Positions 10,201 through 18,737 of a DNA stretch of 54,708 nt are shown here, one piece after another. The DNA is taken from positions 1-54,708 of IMG/VR virus record IMGVR_UViG_3300028178_000003. One strand, written 5' to 3'. Made by a program: the position numbers and the translations under genes. Every line of letters starts with the position of its first letter. The first letter of the stretch is position 1. The notes under the pieces are model-generated. The model was not told where the DNA came from. It ran no database searches and saw nothing but the letters and a program-made list of their open reading frames with translations. The stretch comes from a virus.

Positions 10201-13200
10201 GGGTCTGTAATCCGGTCAGCCACAAGGTGTATTTGTTTTTTGTAGTACGCGCCACGTATAGGCTGGTTACCTAACCGGCGTCGCATAACTGGCGTAAGAT
10301 CACTGTTTGATGCGTGTATCACAAGCCATTTGGGTATTTTACGAGTACCTAGGGCCTTCATTACCCCTCTGGCTACTTCGCCAGGTGTAAGGCCTGTAGT
10401 CCCAGCTTCAGCTCGGTCGGCCAATGGAATCTCACCGCGTTCGGCCATGCCTTTAAGGTTGTCACCGATCGTGAACTGATTATACGTATGCGGCAGCGTT
10501 TCCATATTGGCGCTAAGGGCTTCAGCTTCCGTTTTAAAGAGATGCGGATACTGATCTCCTACCTGGTCACGCAGCATATAGCCTTTGTCAACTTTATTGC
10601 CATCTTTATCAGTACCGACAACTTTCTCAGCTCTCCAGACGAAGTCCTTATCCGTGTTATACCGGGTACCGAGGTCTTTTTGCGTAGTCCCCAGAGTCCC
10701 ACCATACGGTACAATGCTTTTTTGTACAACGTTAGTAAGGTTCTGAGTAAGCTGGTTAACGCTTCCGCCTACATGCTGACTCCAAGCTACCCACTTACCT
10801 TCTACGTTGCGTAGTGTGCCCCACTGTTCAATTCTAGCCACTTGTGCAGGGCTCGCGGGCCATACGATCTTTGTAATACCGCGTTTTGTAGCTTCCTTAA
10901 CTACTTCTTTAAACATCACTGCGACGTAGTTATCTTTAAACGGGAATGCTGGTGGATGTTTTTCTATGGCCGAATTTACAGCGTTATACGTCTGCGCTTT
11001 TTCTTCTAACGGCTTTAAACGTGTCATGATCTCGTCTATTTGGTTAGGCGTATAAAAATGTGCGAGTTGTCTACGCAGGTCTCTTTTAACTTGGTCAACG
11101 TTCTTTGAATACATAACGCCGCCTTTGAAGTTAGCAATAGCTTGGTCAAGGGCTTTAGCTGGATCTTTTAATGTCTCAGGACCTGTACCGTCGTATATTT
11201 CAGACAGATGATCTAGAGCTTTAGCCATTTCAACACTTAACTCATTATAAGCTTTAGTAACTTCAGCCAGCAGCCCTTGTTTAGCATAACCACCAGATCT
11301 ATGAGCCGCGTTATGTAAATCAGATTGAATTTCATTGATAAAGAGTTCACCAGTTGGTAATACAACACAGCGGGCCCAAGCTACTTGATTTTTGGTATCC
11401 CAATGACCTGTTGTATATACCTTCAGGTCTTTACCGTGCTTAGGTATACTTAACTCAATGTTAAACATCTCTTTCGCATTGTTCATTGGGACAACAGAAT
11501 AGCCGCTGTACTCAAAGTCGTTTACCTCGTCCTGATAATCTCGGGCATACTCATCTCGGTCATACCCACCTGACCAAAACTCGGCTGCGTACTCTATCCT
11601 CTTTAGTTCTAGCAATTGTTGCTGTATACGTTCTAACTCAGACCGTTGAGCGTCAGCTGAAAAGTATTCACGGAATCGCGCATATGTCCCAGTAGTTCCT
11701 CCAGCGAGGTTATCTAAAAAAAGGTCAATGGAGCTTCTTTCAAAGTTCCGCATAAGTCTATCGCGTGTTGTAAGATCAACATTTGGTGCTTCGCCTATAA
11801 TTAATAAAGCTCGTTTGCGGAGTTCCTCTTGAGCGTTGGTATCCCCGCCCATAAGAGTGGCAATAGATTCATCGGGGTATTCACGCAACGCTTCTGCTAC
11901 CTTCTTAGCTGCATTGCCTTTTTCAGTATCTGGTATTTCACCAGCGTCGTATGCGGCTAATAATTTGACTTCTAAATCCGGCGTACCACCATCAAACATC
12001 CAACTCTCATACGGTATTACAGAGTCGGACTCTTGGCCTTCTTTTTTATTAGACGTAACTTTGACGTCAAGCTGACTCTTGAGGCCATGTTCACTTAGGT
12101 AATCGAGGATTTCGTCTTGTGTTACGTTTTCACTGGGTTTACCTTCAAGCCATTCACGTAAGTCTGACCAGAAGAGTTCTTCTTTAACAGCAGAAGGCAT
12201 AGAGCCTTTAAGCCACCCGTCGATAGACCGAATCCAGTTCTCAGATGTTGGGAGCTTGTTCTGCGGGCCCTTCTTCATAATGTACTCGGTCTCAAAGCGC
12301 GAGGTGGCCTCAATCAAGTCTGGTACAACTACATCAGCGTATGTGGACTCGATATCATCGATTTCGTCATCGTCAAGAGGCGTATCAGACAACGGGCCAG
12401 AGAGTTCCCATACACTCGTAGCCGATTCCCAGCGATCTTTGCTATCTTCAATAAGACCGCGTTTCTCTAATGCTCTGAGCGTAGATGACGGCACTTTAGG
12501 TACTGCGGTGCCAATATTCTCGCCATTTGCGATACGGATTAAGACAGCCCTCTGTTTATCGTTAATACCGTCTATGAGGTTTATTGCCTTAGTAAAGTGC
12601 ACAGCCCGCGGTGATAAAGGCGCTACAGGAGGCGTCTCTTTCTTCTTGTTCTTCCGCTCGCCTGGGATCTTCTCTTCATTGCCCTTAAGAGCCTCTCTGG
12701 CCGCTTTGGCTTCAGCCTCAACTTCTTCGTCCTTGGCCTTTGCAATTTTGTCTACCAAGTAATGTTTGGCTTTGTCTTTTAACTCACGGACGATCTGCGA
12801 GTTAGTTCGTGCTTTCAGTTCACCTTTGGTGTCTTTTACTGTCAGGGGCACGTCAAAGACTTTCGCAAGACGGCGTAACTTGGTAGCGTCTTCCTCGAGC
12901 ATAGACAAGGTGGTTACTTCCGCAATTGCCTTACTCGTTGTTTCGTCTACAGCTTTTTCCTCGGCTAGTTGGGCTTTGGCTTTTTCAACTTTGGCGTTGG
13001 GTTTTACTTCTTTTTTGGGCTTGATGGCTTCAATCTTAGTGTTACCATTTGCAAGCCATTCTTTAAACGCGGACATAGGCATTTCAACAATAGATCCAGC
13101 ACCTTTCCAGCCTTTCTCGTAATTGGAATTGTATGCTGTTCTTGCATCATTTCCCGAGTTAAAACCAAGCATTACTTTGTGCTCGTCAAACTTCTTTGTT

Positions 13201-16061
13201 TCTGGGTCATTTTGATTTACTACAAACACCTTCTCAGAAGCCAGGTTAGTGCCAATAAAAGTGTCAATGTGGTCCTTATCCTTACCAACGGTACCCTTTA
13301 TATATCCGTAATGATGTTTAACGGTGGTAGACCATTCTTTGCCGCTTTTAGACACGCCTTTACGCTCTGAGCCAACAGGATTTTCAATTGAGATATCAAG
13401 ACCTTGAAGGTTAATATGCCCCTTTTTATAGTTACCCGCTTCCTTCTGCGCTGGTGTAGGTTCTGGTATTTTATTCAACGGTGATGTAGCTGCCTCGTGT
13501 GCTGCGGCATCAATTGTGGCTTGCGCTGCACGCAGTTTCGTGATGAGAGACTTATGGTTTACCGTACCGTCGGCATTAAGGGGTAATTCTATTTTACGGT
13601 CTTTGGCAAGTTGTTCTAACTCTTCCTTAGACGCCCACCCAAGGCCTGTTTTGGGTTTTGCTGCTGCTACTGCTTTTGCCTCTTCCTGAGCTATAAACTC
13701 TTCAGCTTCATCCGGCGTAAGACTATGCGCTTCAGGAACAGGCTCTGCGGCTTTAAGTTCCTTAGCTGCGGCCTCAAGGTCATCAGCAGTAGTATTTTCA
13801 GCTGCGTCGTACTTGTCTAATGATTTAGTATCGGTGGTAATTTCAGGTTCCGCGTGTAAAGCGTTAATCTCCATTTGTGCGGCGATCTTTTCGCGTAGTT
13901 CCTTAGCCCGGAAGTAAAAGGGTTTGTCATCCTTGGTATAGCCTTTAATAGGCTCAACACCGATACTTTTCGCGAAAGCCTGAATCTCAGCCGGTTTTGA
14001 CTTATCATCAATAAGTTTATACGCCTTTACATTCAACTCATGCTGTGCCTGAGTAATACCTTCTTTCGGCTGAATGTTATTTGTACTCTCAGGTGCAAGT
14101 GCTTTAGCTGCATGATCCAGGAAAGTCGGCATACTGAAGTCTTGCTGAGTACGATGCGTATTTGCATACGCATAAGCAGCATTACCATACTTTTTTGCGA
14201 AGGTTTTAGCGTCCCCACCGGTGCGTAAAGTTTCAACGTCAGACAAGATATCTGCAGCGGTCATACCACCTTCAACGTTTATCTTACCGGTCTCAGGTTT
14301 CTCAGTGTCGTCAAGCGTTACAGTCCGTGAAAGAGAATCTTTGATCGCTTGAGCCGCGTCACGGCGTTTTGTGGCTTCTGTTAACTGAGTCTGAACCTCA
14401 ACGAGCTGAGTTGCTATAGCTTCGCGGCGTTCAGCGTTTATTGGCCGACCAGCGTCATCCTGTATATCAATTTGTTCAAGTTCACGTTCAAGGGGATTTA
14501 TTTTAGCAGAAATAACCTGTACTTCTTTATTCCACTGGGTAACGTCTTTAACAGCGCCGACTTCCCGCACAATCACAGGACGAATCGCATCGAGCACGTC
14601 AGAGTCTACACGTTTCTCGATCGTGGACAATGCACCTTTCTTCATCGCCTCTGTAGGCATCGTGTCAATTTCAATTTTTTCAGTACCAAGGGCTTTCTCA
14701 TAAAATTTTCGTGCTTTCATAATATACGGTATGTCGGCATCAGTAAGACCAACTGCAGACAGAGCTTCAGGCGTAGGTGCTTTATCTTCTTTGGCCAGAG
14801 AGAGTATGGTCAAGGCTTTCGCCTCATTGGACGCGTCCTCTCTGGCCACGTTCTTCTGGTAATATGAGTCGTCGTCAAATAGGATAGGTTTACCTACACT
14901 ATGTAACTTCACGGCCTGTTCGGTAAAGAGTTTTGCGAGTTCTGGGTCGGCTTCATTAATACCATGTGCAGTCTCAGCAATAGCTCTGTGTACTGCTTTG
15001 GTCGGTGCGTCTGGGTTAAGTAGGGTCTTACGTACATCAGATGCATGCTTAACACCATATGGGATACCAAAGGCATTGAAGACTAAAGTCATCATAAGTG
15101 CTGACTTTGCGGCATCAACCATATCAGTAGTTGTGTCTTGGGTAGGATTAAGACCTACTGACTTATCTGACCATGCTTGAATAGCAGTATTTGCAGCCTC
15201 GCCTCCAGACTCTACAAGACCAGTCACAAAGAAATCTTTTGCAATTTCGCCAAGAGACTTACCTGCGACCACTGACTTAATAATGCCACCAAGGCCCTCC
15301 TTGACAGCATTCTTAACTGGTGTACCGAGACCTTTAAAGACAAGTCCACTGATAGCATCTTGCGCCCACTCAGTGACCACCTCAGCTGCACCCGATATGT
15401 TGGCTTGACGGATGTTGTCTTCCTTACTGAGTCCTGCTGCTTCACCTTCGCGTAACTTTTGTTCTGTAGTCGCACCATAGAAGAGAGGTATCATTGCAGC
15501 AGTGCCCGCCGCAACACCAGCGAGGGGATTACCACCCGTTGCTATAGACGCTACTGCACCTACTGCGAAGGGCGCTAAGGACATTGGCGTAGACTCACCA
15601 GAACTACTTGCTGCACGTTGCCATGACCCAGGTACATCTGCTGCCTTAGAAGACTCCCATCCAGGCATCTTCTTCTTCATGTCCGTGCCAAAAGCCTCAA
15701 TACCTTTACCTACTGTACTGAGTATAGTAGGCGCTTCGCCCTCAGCAGTAATTGCTCGGTCCGCGAGTTGAAGACTCTGTCCAGCGGCCTCAGGAAGACC
15801 CTGCATAACACCGCGTCCAACACCACGACCAAATTCACGAATGAGGCCTATAGGTTTATCTTTTGTGGCCTGTACTTCTCTTTGGTAATTATCTTCTTCG
15901 ACTTGATTTGGGACTACTGCAGTTTTGAGCCAGTCTTCGTAGGGAGTATTAGCAAATTGAGAACTCGCATGAACTTCTCTCGCAACTTTGTCAAGGGGGG
16001 TATCAGGACCGTAATAGCCCTTGTTTTCGTCAAATTCTTTTCTAATATCAAGTAAGCCCAT
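4215..16061 (-). CDS. Giant polyvalent virion protein, probably ejected (3948 aa)
   Basis: Giant frames of this type belong to the phage large polyvalent proteins thought to be packaged in the capsid and delivered with the DNA. Approximate layout: hydrophobic Gly/Ala segment near 160-195; coiled and charged Ala/Lys/Glu region 500-1200 containing an inorganic-pyrophosphatase-like module near 875-1005 (KGHINLQGLDISIENP, then HHYGYIKG and DKDHIDTFIG); module copy 1 near 1255-1880; a zinc metallopeptidase-like HEGGH at 1964-1968; module copy 2 near 2123-2820; an acetyltransferase (GNAT)-like stretch near 2830-2900 with RRQGIGESMM; and a long helical C-terminus, resembling polyvalent domain LPD38, near 3560-3720 with a hydrophobic segment. 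The two module copies share KGPQNK, GWLKGSMP, AWARC-VLPTGE and KDNYV. The ATG is preceded by AAAGGAT and a 128-base leader carrying the 41-bp element. Domain names are from motif recognition, not a search. Confidence 0.8.
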   Translation of the reverse strand: MGLLDIRKEFDENKGYYGPDTPLDKVAREVHASSQFANTPYEDWLKTAVVPNQVEEDNYQREVQATKDKPIGLIREFGRGVGRGVMQGLPEAAGQSLQLADRAITAEGEAPTILSTVGKGIEAFGTDMKKKMPGWESSKAADVPGSWQRAASSSGESTPMSLAPFAVGAVASIATGGNPLAGVAAGTAAMIPLFYGATTEQKLREGEAAGLSKEDNIRQANISGAAEVVTEWAQDAISGLVFKGLGTPVKNAVKEGLGGIIKSVVAGKSLGEIAKDFFVTGLVESGGEAANTAIQAWSDKSVGLNPTQDTTTDMVDAAKSALMMTLVFNAFGIPYGVKHASDVRKTLLNPDAPTKAVHRAIAETAHGINEADPELAKLFTEQAVKLHSVGKPILFDDDSYYQKNVAREDASNEAKALTILSLAKEDKAPTPEALSAVGLTDADIPYIMKARKFYEKALGTEKIEIDTMPTEAMKKGALSTIEKRVDSDVLDAIRPVIVREVGAVKDVTQWNKEVQVISAKINPLERELEQIDIQDDAGRPINAERREAIATQLVEVQTQLTEATKRRDAAQAIKDSLSRTVTLDDTEKPETGKINVEGGMTAADILSDVETLRTGGDAKTFAKKYGNAAYAYANTHRTQQDFSMPTFLDHAAKALAPESTNNIQPKEGITQAQHELNVKAYKLIDDKSKPAEIQAFAKSIGVEPIKGYTKDDKPFYFRAKELREKIAAQMEINALHAEPEITTDTKSLDKYDAAENTTADDLEAAAKELKAAEPVPEAHSLTPDEAEEFIAQEEAKAVAAAKPKTGLGWASKEELEQLAKDRKIELPLNADGTVNHKSLITKLRAAQATIDAAAHEAATSPLNKIPEPTPAQKEAGNYKKGHINLQGLDISIENPVGSERKGVSKSGKEWSTTVKHHYGYIKGTVGKDKDHIDTFIGTNLASEKVFVVNQNDPETKKFDEHKVMLGFNSGNDARTAYNSNYEKGWKGAGSIVEMPMSAFKEWLANGNTKIEAIKPKKEVKPNAKVEKAKAQLAEEKAVDETTSKAIAEVTTLSMLEEDATKLRRLAKVFDVPLTVKDTKGELKARTNSQIVRELKDKAKHYLVDKIAKAKDEEVEAEAKAAREALKGNEEKIPGERKNKKKETPPVAPLSPRAVHFTKAINLIDGINDKQRAVLIRIANGENIGTAVPKVPSSTLRALEKRGLIEDSKDRWESATSVWELSGPLSDTPLDDDEIDDIESTYADVVVPDLIEATSRFETEYIMKKGPQNKLPTSENWIRSIDGWLKGSMPSAVKEELFWSDLREWLEGKPSENVTQDEILDYLSEHGLKSQLDVKVTSNKKEGQESDSVIPYESWMFDGGTPDLEVKLLAAYDAGEIPDTEKGNAAKKVAEALREYPDESIATLMGGDTNAQEELRKRALLIIGEAPNVDLTTRDRLMRNFERSSIDLFLDNLAGGTTGTYARFREYFSADAQRSELERIQQQLLELKRIEYAAEFWSGGYDRDEYARDYQDEVNDFEYSGYSVVPMNNAKEMFNIELSIPKHGKDLKVYTTGHWDTKNQVAWARCVVLPTGELFINEIQSDLHNAAHRSGGYAKQGLLAEVTKAYNELSVEMAKALDHLSEIYDGTGPETLKDPAKALDQAIANFKGGVMYSKNVDQVKRDLRRQLAHFYTPNQIDEIMTRLKPLEEKAQTYNAVNSAIEKHPPAFPFKDNYVAVMFKEVVKEATKRGITKIVWPASPAQVARIEQWGTLRNVEGKWVAWSQHVGGSVNQLTQNLTNVVQKSIVPYGGTLGTTQKDLGTRYNTDKDFVWRAEKVVGTDKDGNKVDKGYMLRDQVGDQYPHLFKTEAEALSANMETLPHTYNQFTIGDNLKGMAERGEIPLADRAEAGTTGLTPGEVARGVMKALGTRKIPKWLVIHASNSDLTPVMRRRLGNQPIRGAYYKKQIHLVADRITDPIDAIRGILTHEGGHMLLRADTVWRKQWENIYDLLTDEKSLSEMDKTLLDRIYKEVRLGHAKVWEAQGLSDLERRGMYKEEVMMKYLQLVSQDGLTHQERQAKYSLWTRIWKAVSAFLFRNFGVSMKTLRFEAKDVADMLMADLRKAVEKPLIHKVESIHAYTDRISASSRLETEYVMKKGPQNKFPMAENWIKSVDGWLKGSMPAAIREEVFWSGLREWLVQKQGDNVTQTEVLDFLNENSLKNDLDVKVTSSKVEFKNVEGKSTAPWAYSADDEAGSRQRLIAAATAGSIPHDTNANKAANKAAAVLKTYQDSTFSQWLNEDAESINPAFMALFDTIDKLKYLDLQERDVLRDTLHGNIPIIEDYDSSKYIRQLKETFTGTTLPGISRFIKELDSSAKLSKAIRFGGSMYTNFIHSARAIREYVNATFTGAERAAVPWSQYSIIPAHQAQETFNVELSLPKGIGDSDYRAVHFSKTKNQIAWARCAVLPTGEVFINEVQSDLHNQGKKHGYTSLEAIADFRKYQAEYTSKKAEIWSRPEFAEPISAYESARNNVRTEIKQYIADNHGKQKGKANARIRAYIDSYLNSMKFKKPTTTATEPIRKLQEIIPGIDIEKVRGMMEKMRPSAVSYNTAIHNRYLAKRTLSRPYLTVIPELPFKDNYVPTIFKEVVKEAVKRGINTVVWPMSPIQVAKIENWGAKLHYSDGKWIIGGSTYKVGGSVRQLTEVLTNATKKNIVPYGGTLGSVEIPGMSPALNYGFNMPFISEVKGGYIIEYTSDTAWNRAETNARDAWENDGNSADDFEFDDANIDPDSTIAHIFKTEAEAEKALEDIEETGSADFANTYHQFVIGDKLKDMAERGEIPIADFAETEPHGLSTEKGKSYKITRESSDLDFEEVKLGVVIHSMFVDPNDRRQGIGESMMREVMDAYDRPIYLAVVSPEMNKMAEKLGFELLSGRGQPTEGLNIPEAVNYKTADVWVHRPEIMPDLVDTMGRRPETREEAEYAAHLDKLAAADTIAQRAKNIQTKQLAQLTSQIMNTVQAEQERLNFGKPKKGIKGYTRTIDTQTTNIFTRMFSLPEYYMRRDSSAEKVLEWAQKQGEIKHVTEGMVVGNTFIPLLEGMKKTDPRSYKAGMNYLLDADKTGIGYSVRLVKDRWHVMSPIGKSILDYAKESDAVTAMTAEEQKSLKARGFSEKAMAMVKECRDLTNRGFDVIVDDMRRQIKLARDNGITETTAVHTVGGKDVAVKLSEAIAIVGDLRGTYFPRERPQKNYVLTAQKENALGKKVLIPIDLYLPANELDSALKAGIKGFINQKLPVAAEVKKLMAQGFKESEISINPVKAATETIYDTPGLLTATDSLVSAALENVDRKDMSEAEQKLLEAIYAKINYNIGNIYKAKGSFSSRLKRSESHWEGYETDPLKALTAYAQKIAAGVARRTVARGMLEAFTGRDVSFADFQKSNPGTKYKDYRAEVKRKAISAVNQKNLYDDTRLYMNHVLRPDNAVERAVGYLKGLTVLKYLGFRVSSVAVNATNMAFAAPATIAAHTGMSITKSWGEITSAAAKYAKYRASILEGSNVISKGFKEHLGKLPLAKQDYDIFTYITERGWDEAQFNQDTVRVLQTTANETWNNTMASAMFMFGAVEKANRATTIFAATKAHMKMNKSLTMEEALQKAYHTSNRAHGEYGKGAKPWIVQKVRLLDMPYTFFKFQQNYMLNMLELGIKYNKWGTSVPYMLMSPAILAGAGASLVMPIVAAAIKAMGGGDDPEEAFYTWAEEAFGSDAFARHGFAGLIGINLKGSLEITNPMPDLSKGWLGAMGAPGGVFLDIMSSIDSFMDGQWEKGLEKLLPTAVGSIVKGYREWDEGVTDKVYKPIFYGSDKLKGSPTDFALRVLAFNPGSISGVRQKQWRENQVRLEYQKERAGILEGFNHALVNINNTNNTDFADLYRRITEYNNDVSGADPKYQVPYITSKWLVSSLKRSQKPDKYEKQRPPAGV

Positions 16062-16148
16062 TTTATATCCTTTCCTAGATAATCTAGGCTATCTAATTAG
16101 CCGTTTAAGGCTATTTTAAGCTTGTACCTTTATAAAAGTATAAGCTCT
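16062..16148 (-). promoter_or_regulatory. Leader of the giant gene with small hairpins
   Basis: Between the 41-bp element and the ATG of the giant gene the minus strand holds an AT-rich stretch (TTATACTTTTATAAAGG) and two small inverted repeats, GGCTA...TAGCC and CCTAGAT/ATCTAGG. They may form 5' leader hairpins. No convincing sigma-70 promoter is seen here, so transcription may come from upstream genes or through an unknown late signal. Confidence 0.4.
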
Positions 16149-16189
16149 TTACTCTTTTTGAAGACGAACAGTTACATCGTTTGGTGTAA
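16149..16189. repeat. 41-bp element, copy 2
   Basis: On the minus strand it reads TTACACCAAACGATG ... CGTCTTCAAAAAGAGTAA. It lies directly upstream of the giant gene leader and next to the stop of the Pro/Ala-rich gene. The orientation relative to transcription is the same as copy 3 and opposite to copy 1. Confidence 0.7.
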
Positions 16190-17509
16190 TTATTGGCCGT
16201 AATTTGGCATCAACGGATTTGTTGATTTTTTAGGTTTATTAAGATCTTTAAACCAATCAATAACACCTGCGGCTAGTTTAGGTACACCAGAACCATGTTT
16301 TTCTTGGGCTAGTTTATTCAGGTACCCTGAAATACCAAATTCTGAGGGCCGGTCAAAATAACTATAATTTCGAGTATCATTTGCTACAACATCTGCCGCG
16401 GTAGGTTGTGCAATTTCAGGTACGGTTGTTGCTGGTTCAGGTATACCAGGAACTATATTTACTGCGGGTATAGCCGACGGTGTATACGCCTCATCGGTGT
16501 TAATAATAGGAGCTAACGGTGAAGCATATTCACCAGGGTGTTTTTCAAGAAAACGTACTATTCTTCCTGCCCAATCACCAAACATTTTATTAGACGCCGA
16601 TGCTGGTGCTGAGGCCGGTGCTGAAGCTGGTGCTGAGACTGAGGCTGGTGCTGGTGCTGATTCAGTCATGTCAGGAGTTGTATTTACCGCGGGAACACGA
16701 GTTCGTGCGGCCCCTGCGTTAGCAAAAAATGTAGTACCGTCTGGTTGTTTAAACCGCGCGATCTGGTCATTTATTATTCCAGGTTGATTACCTTGGTATA
16801 CCATACCTGGACTTTTTGCATCAGCATACTGTTGCCACTGATTCTCAGTTAACGCTGTTGATACGTTTTTATGCCCAGGTACTAAAGTTTGTCGTTGTGC
16901 ACGTTCTTCAGGTGTTTCACCTGGTAATGCATAACCTACACTGCCTTTTGCAGCATTCTGTTCAGTTACTGACGGAGAAGTATTTTTAACTATGAGGCCA
17001 GTAACAGGGTCTCTTTGTACAGCGCCTCGTCCGGTAATACTTTTTAATACCTCTCGGTGTATATCGCCATATGGTTTAGGTTGTTGTCCTGGTATTACAG
17101 TCTGTTTTTCGTATATAGCTGCAGCTAATTTTGCAGCTTCAAGTTCATCTGAATTCTTTCCTCGCCGTCCGCCTAAAGAAGACCCAGACCCGTCACCGCC
17201 TGCTCGGATGTCTGCAACTTGGAGTGCTGTACGGTTCTTTTCGTCAGCAAGATTATAATCTCTTTGTTCTTTCGCTTGTAGGGCTTGCTGGTTTGAGACA
17301 ATTTTATTTTCACCTAACCGTACGAGGCCACGTTGTTTTTCACGTTCAGCAATATCTTTATCACGTATATCATTCCGCTGATCTTGATACATACGTTCTT
17401 GGTTATTTTTGAATCCTACTGAGCCAAAAGCATCTATACCACGGGCTTTTTGGCTTTGTTCAGCCATATCTGCTACTTTACTAATGAGTCTTTCAAAATC
17501 TGTAGGCAT
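16190..17509 (-). CDS. Internal/virion-associated protein with Pro/Ala/Ser repeat (439 aa)
   Basis: Residues about 1-110 are Gln/Lys/Glu/Arg-rich and predicted to form a coiled coil (many Q, N, K; DKDIAEREKQRG). The middle carries a low-complexity linker, residues about 280-305 (repeats of SAPASAPA), encoded by an 18-bp-like DNA repeat around 16600-16665. The C-terminus is disordered and Pro/Asn rich. There is no enzyme motif. It lies directly upstream of the giant gene, where podoviruses usually place internal ejection proteins, so an ejection or core role is a reasonable guess. The spacing to the gene upstream is one base. Confidence 0.6.
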   Translation of the reverse strand: MPTDFERLISKVADMAEQSQKARGIDAFGSVGFKNNQERMYQDQRNDIRDKDIAEREKQRGLVRLGENKIVSNQQALQAKEQRDYNLADEKNRTALQVADIRAGGDGSGSSLGGRRGKNSDELEAAKLAAAIYEKQTVIPGQQPKPYGDIHREVLKSITGRGAVQRDPVTGLIVKNTSPSVTEQNAAKGSVGYALPGETPEERAQRQTLVPGHKNVSTALTENQWQQYADAKSPGMVYQGNQPGIINDQIARFKQPDGTTFFANAGAARTRVPAVNTTPDMTESAPAPASVSAPASAPASAPASASNKMFGDWAGRIVRFLEKHPGEYASPLAPIINTDEAYTPSAIPAVNIVPGIPEPATTVPEIAQPTAADVVANDTRNYSYFDRPSEFGISGYLNKLAQEKHGSGVPKLAAGVIDWFKDLNKPKKSTNPLMPNYGQ

Positions 17510-17510
17510 A

Positions 17511-18737
17511 TTACATTTCCTTATAAAAGGTTATCGGCAGTATCACAAACTCAAGTGAAACCTGACTCTTTACTGGGTGCGCTCCATCCCGCTGGTCTTT
17601 CCAGGAAAATGATCTTGTGGCCTTTGCCGATGTTGTCCAACGTTTCAAAACCGCTACCCGGTCGTCAACTTCATACCGCCTGAAATCAGAGGCATAAGCA
17701 ATGAACTCAATCCCGTTCACCTTAACCCAGTATTCGTCGCCTATACCGTTGTCAATCCGTACAGCCTCAAGCGTCACCATCGTTATAACACCACTGGTCA
17801 GGTTCTGCGTCTCCACCCAGTTGCCTGCATAGAGGAGCGGGGTAGATTCCTGAAACCACCAGATATGCGGGGGACACGAAAGTGGTTTGATAAGTATACC
17901 AATGAATTCCCCGGGTACTGGATATTTGTCGGTTTTTTTAATCCATAACCGCGTCCAGGATTTTGGCTTGACGTTCTGCGTGTAATCTCTTTCGCTGATG
18001 GGACTGGCCATGATCTCAACAACTGGCTTAACTTGATCGGGAATAAGGTATCCGTGATCCACCAGGTATTTCCCGAACGACCGGTTCTCTCCGGCGTGTT
18101 CCATCGGCGGGAACATTTGGGGATCGTCGATGATGACCGGCTTTTCATCATCTTCCAGGCTAAAATCTTCAGCTTCCAACTCAGTTTCTTGAAACACCGA
18201 GATAACTTCCATAATACCGAGTTGCCCGACCGGGAAAGTAACGTGCCCAATAAATTCTTCCTTGCTGTACCCACTTGGCCCATCTGAGTCATAATCAAAT
18301 CCCGTTCCTTTCTGACACATTTCAAATGGCATTACCTGAATAAAATAAGCGCCCTCATTCTTCCAGTTGTCCTTGTAAGACGAGATCGTATATTCATAAG
18401 TCGCATCGTTTCTTAAATCAGACGCGGTCATTGCCTTCATGGGTTTTAACCCATTGAGATAGTCATCAAGAAACTTCAAATTCTCGTTGACATAGACCCC
18501 GGAATCCGTTCCAGGATCAATATGATGAACAAGATTCACGTCATTGGATAAATACCAAAGGTCATATGCCAATGGCGCTGACATGCGAATCGGCTTATCT
18601 CCAGAGTGAAAAAAATCTCCTGGTTCAAGCGTTCTTCTTGCTCCGGATTTTTCAAGGAGGCCAGCCATCCGTCCTAAAAGCTGCCCGGTCCCCTGTACAC
18701 CTTTTAAAGCATTTATGAGATTTTCAAATTCGCTCAA
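17511..18737 (-). CDS. Tail-region protein of unknown family (408 aa)
   Basis: The first 35 residues look helical (NALKGVQGTGQLLGRMAG), and the rest is a Trp/Tyr-rich beta-type protein with short motifs such as WTRLWIKKTDKYPVPGEF and SCPPHIWWF. No catalytic residues are recognised. Start and stop abut the neighbouring genes, so it is part of the tail operon. The body composition (aromatic and beta) fits a tail or receptor-binding component. Base use is more GC-rich than in the genes just downstream, suggesting a module boundary at its 3' end. Confidence 0.55.
   Translation of the reverse strand: MSEFENLINALKGVQGTGQLLGRMAGLLEKSGARRTLEPGDFFHSGDKPIRMSAPLAYDLWYLSNDVNLVHHIDPGTDSGVYVNENLKFLDDYLNGLKPMKAMTASDLRNDATYEYTISSYKDNWKNEGAYFIQVMPFEMCQKGTGFDYDSDGPSGYSKEEFIGHVTFPVGQLGIMEVISVFQETELEAEDFSLEDDEKPVIIDDPQMFPPMEHAGENRSFGKYLVDHGYLIPDQVKPVVEIMASPISERDYTQNVKPKSWTRLWIKKTDKYPVPGEFIGILIKPLSCPPHIWWFQESTPLLYAGNWVETQNLTSGVITMVTLEAVRIDNGIGDEYWVKVNGIEFIAYASDFRRYEVDDRVAVLKRWTTSAKATRSFSWKDQRDGAHPVKSQVSLEFVILPITFYKEM

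Noticed and set aside
12256-12762. 168-codon plus-strand frame opposite the giant gene
   Set aside because: Ser-rich, low-complexity shadow of the coding strand without a ribosome site or promoter.
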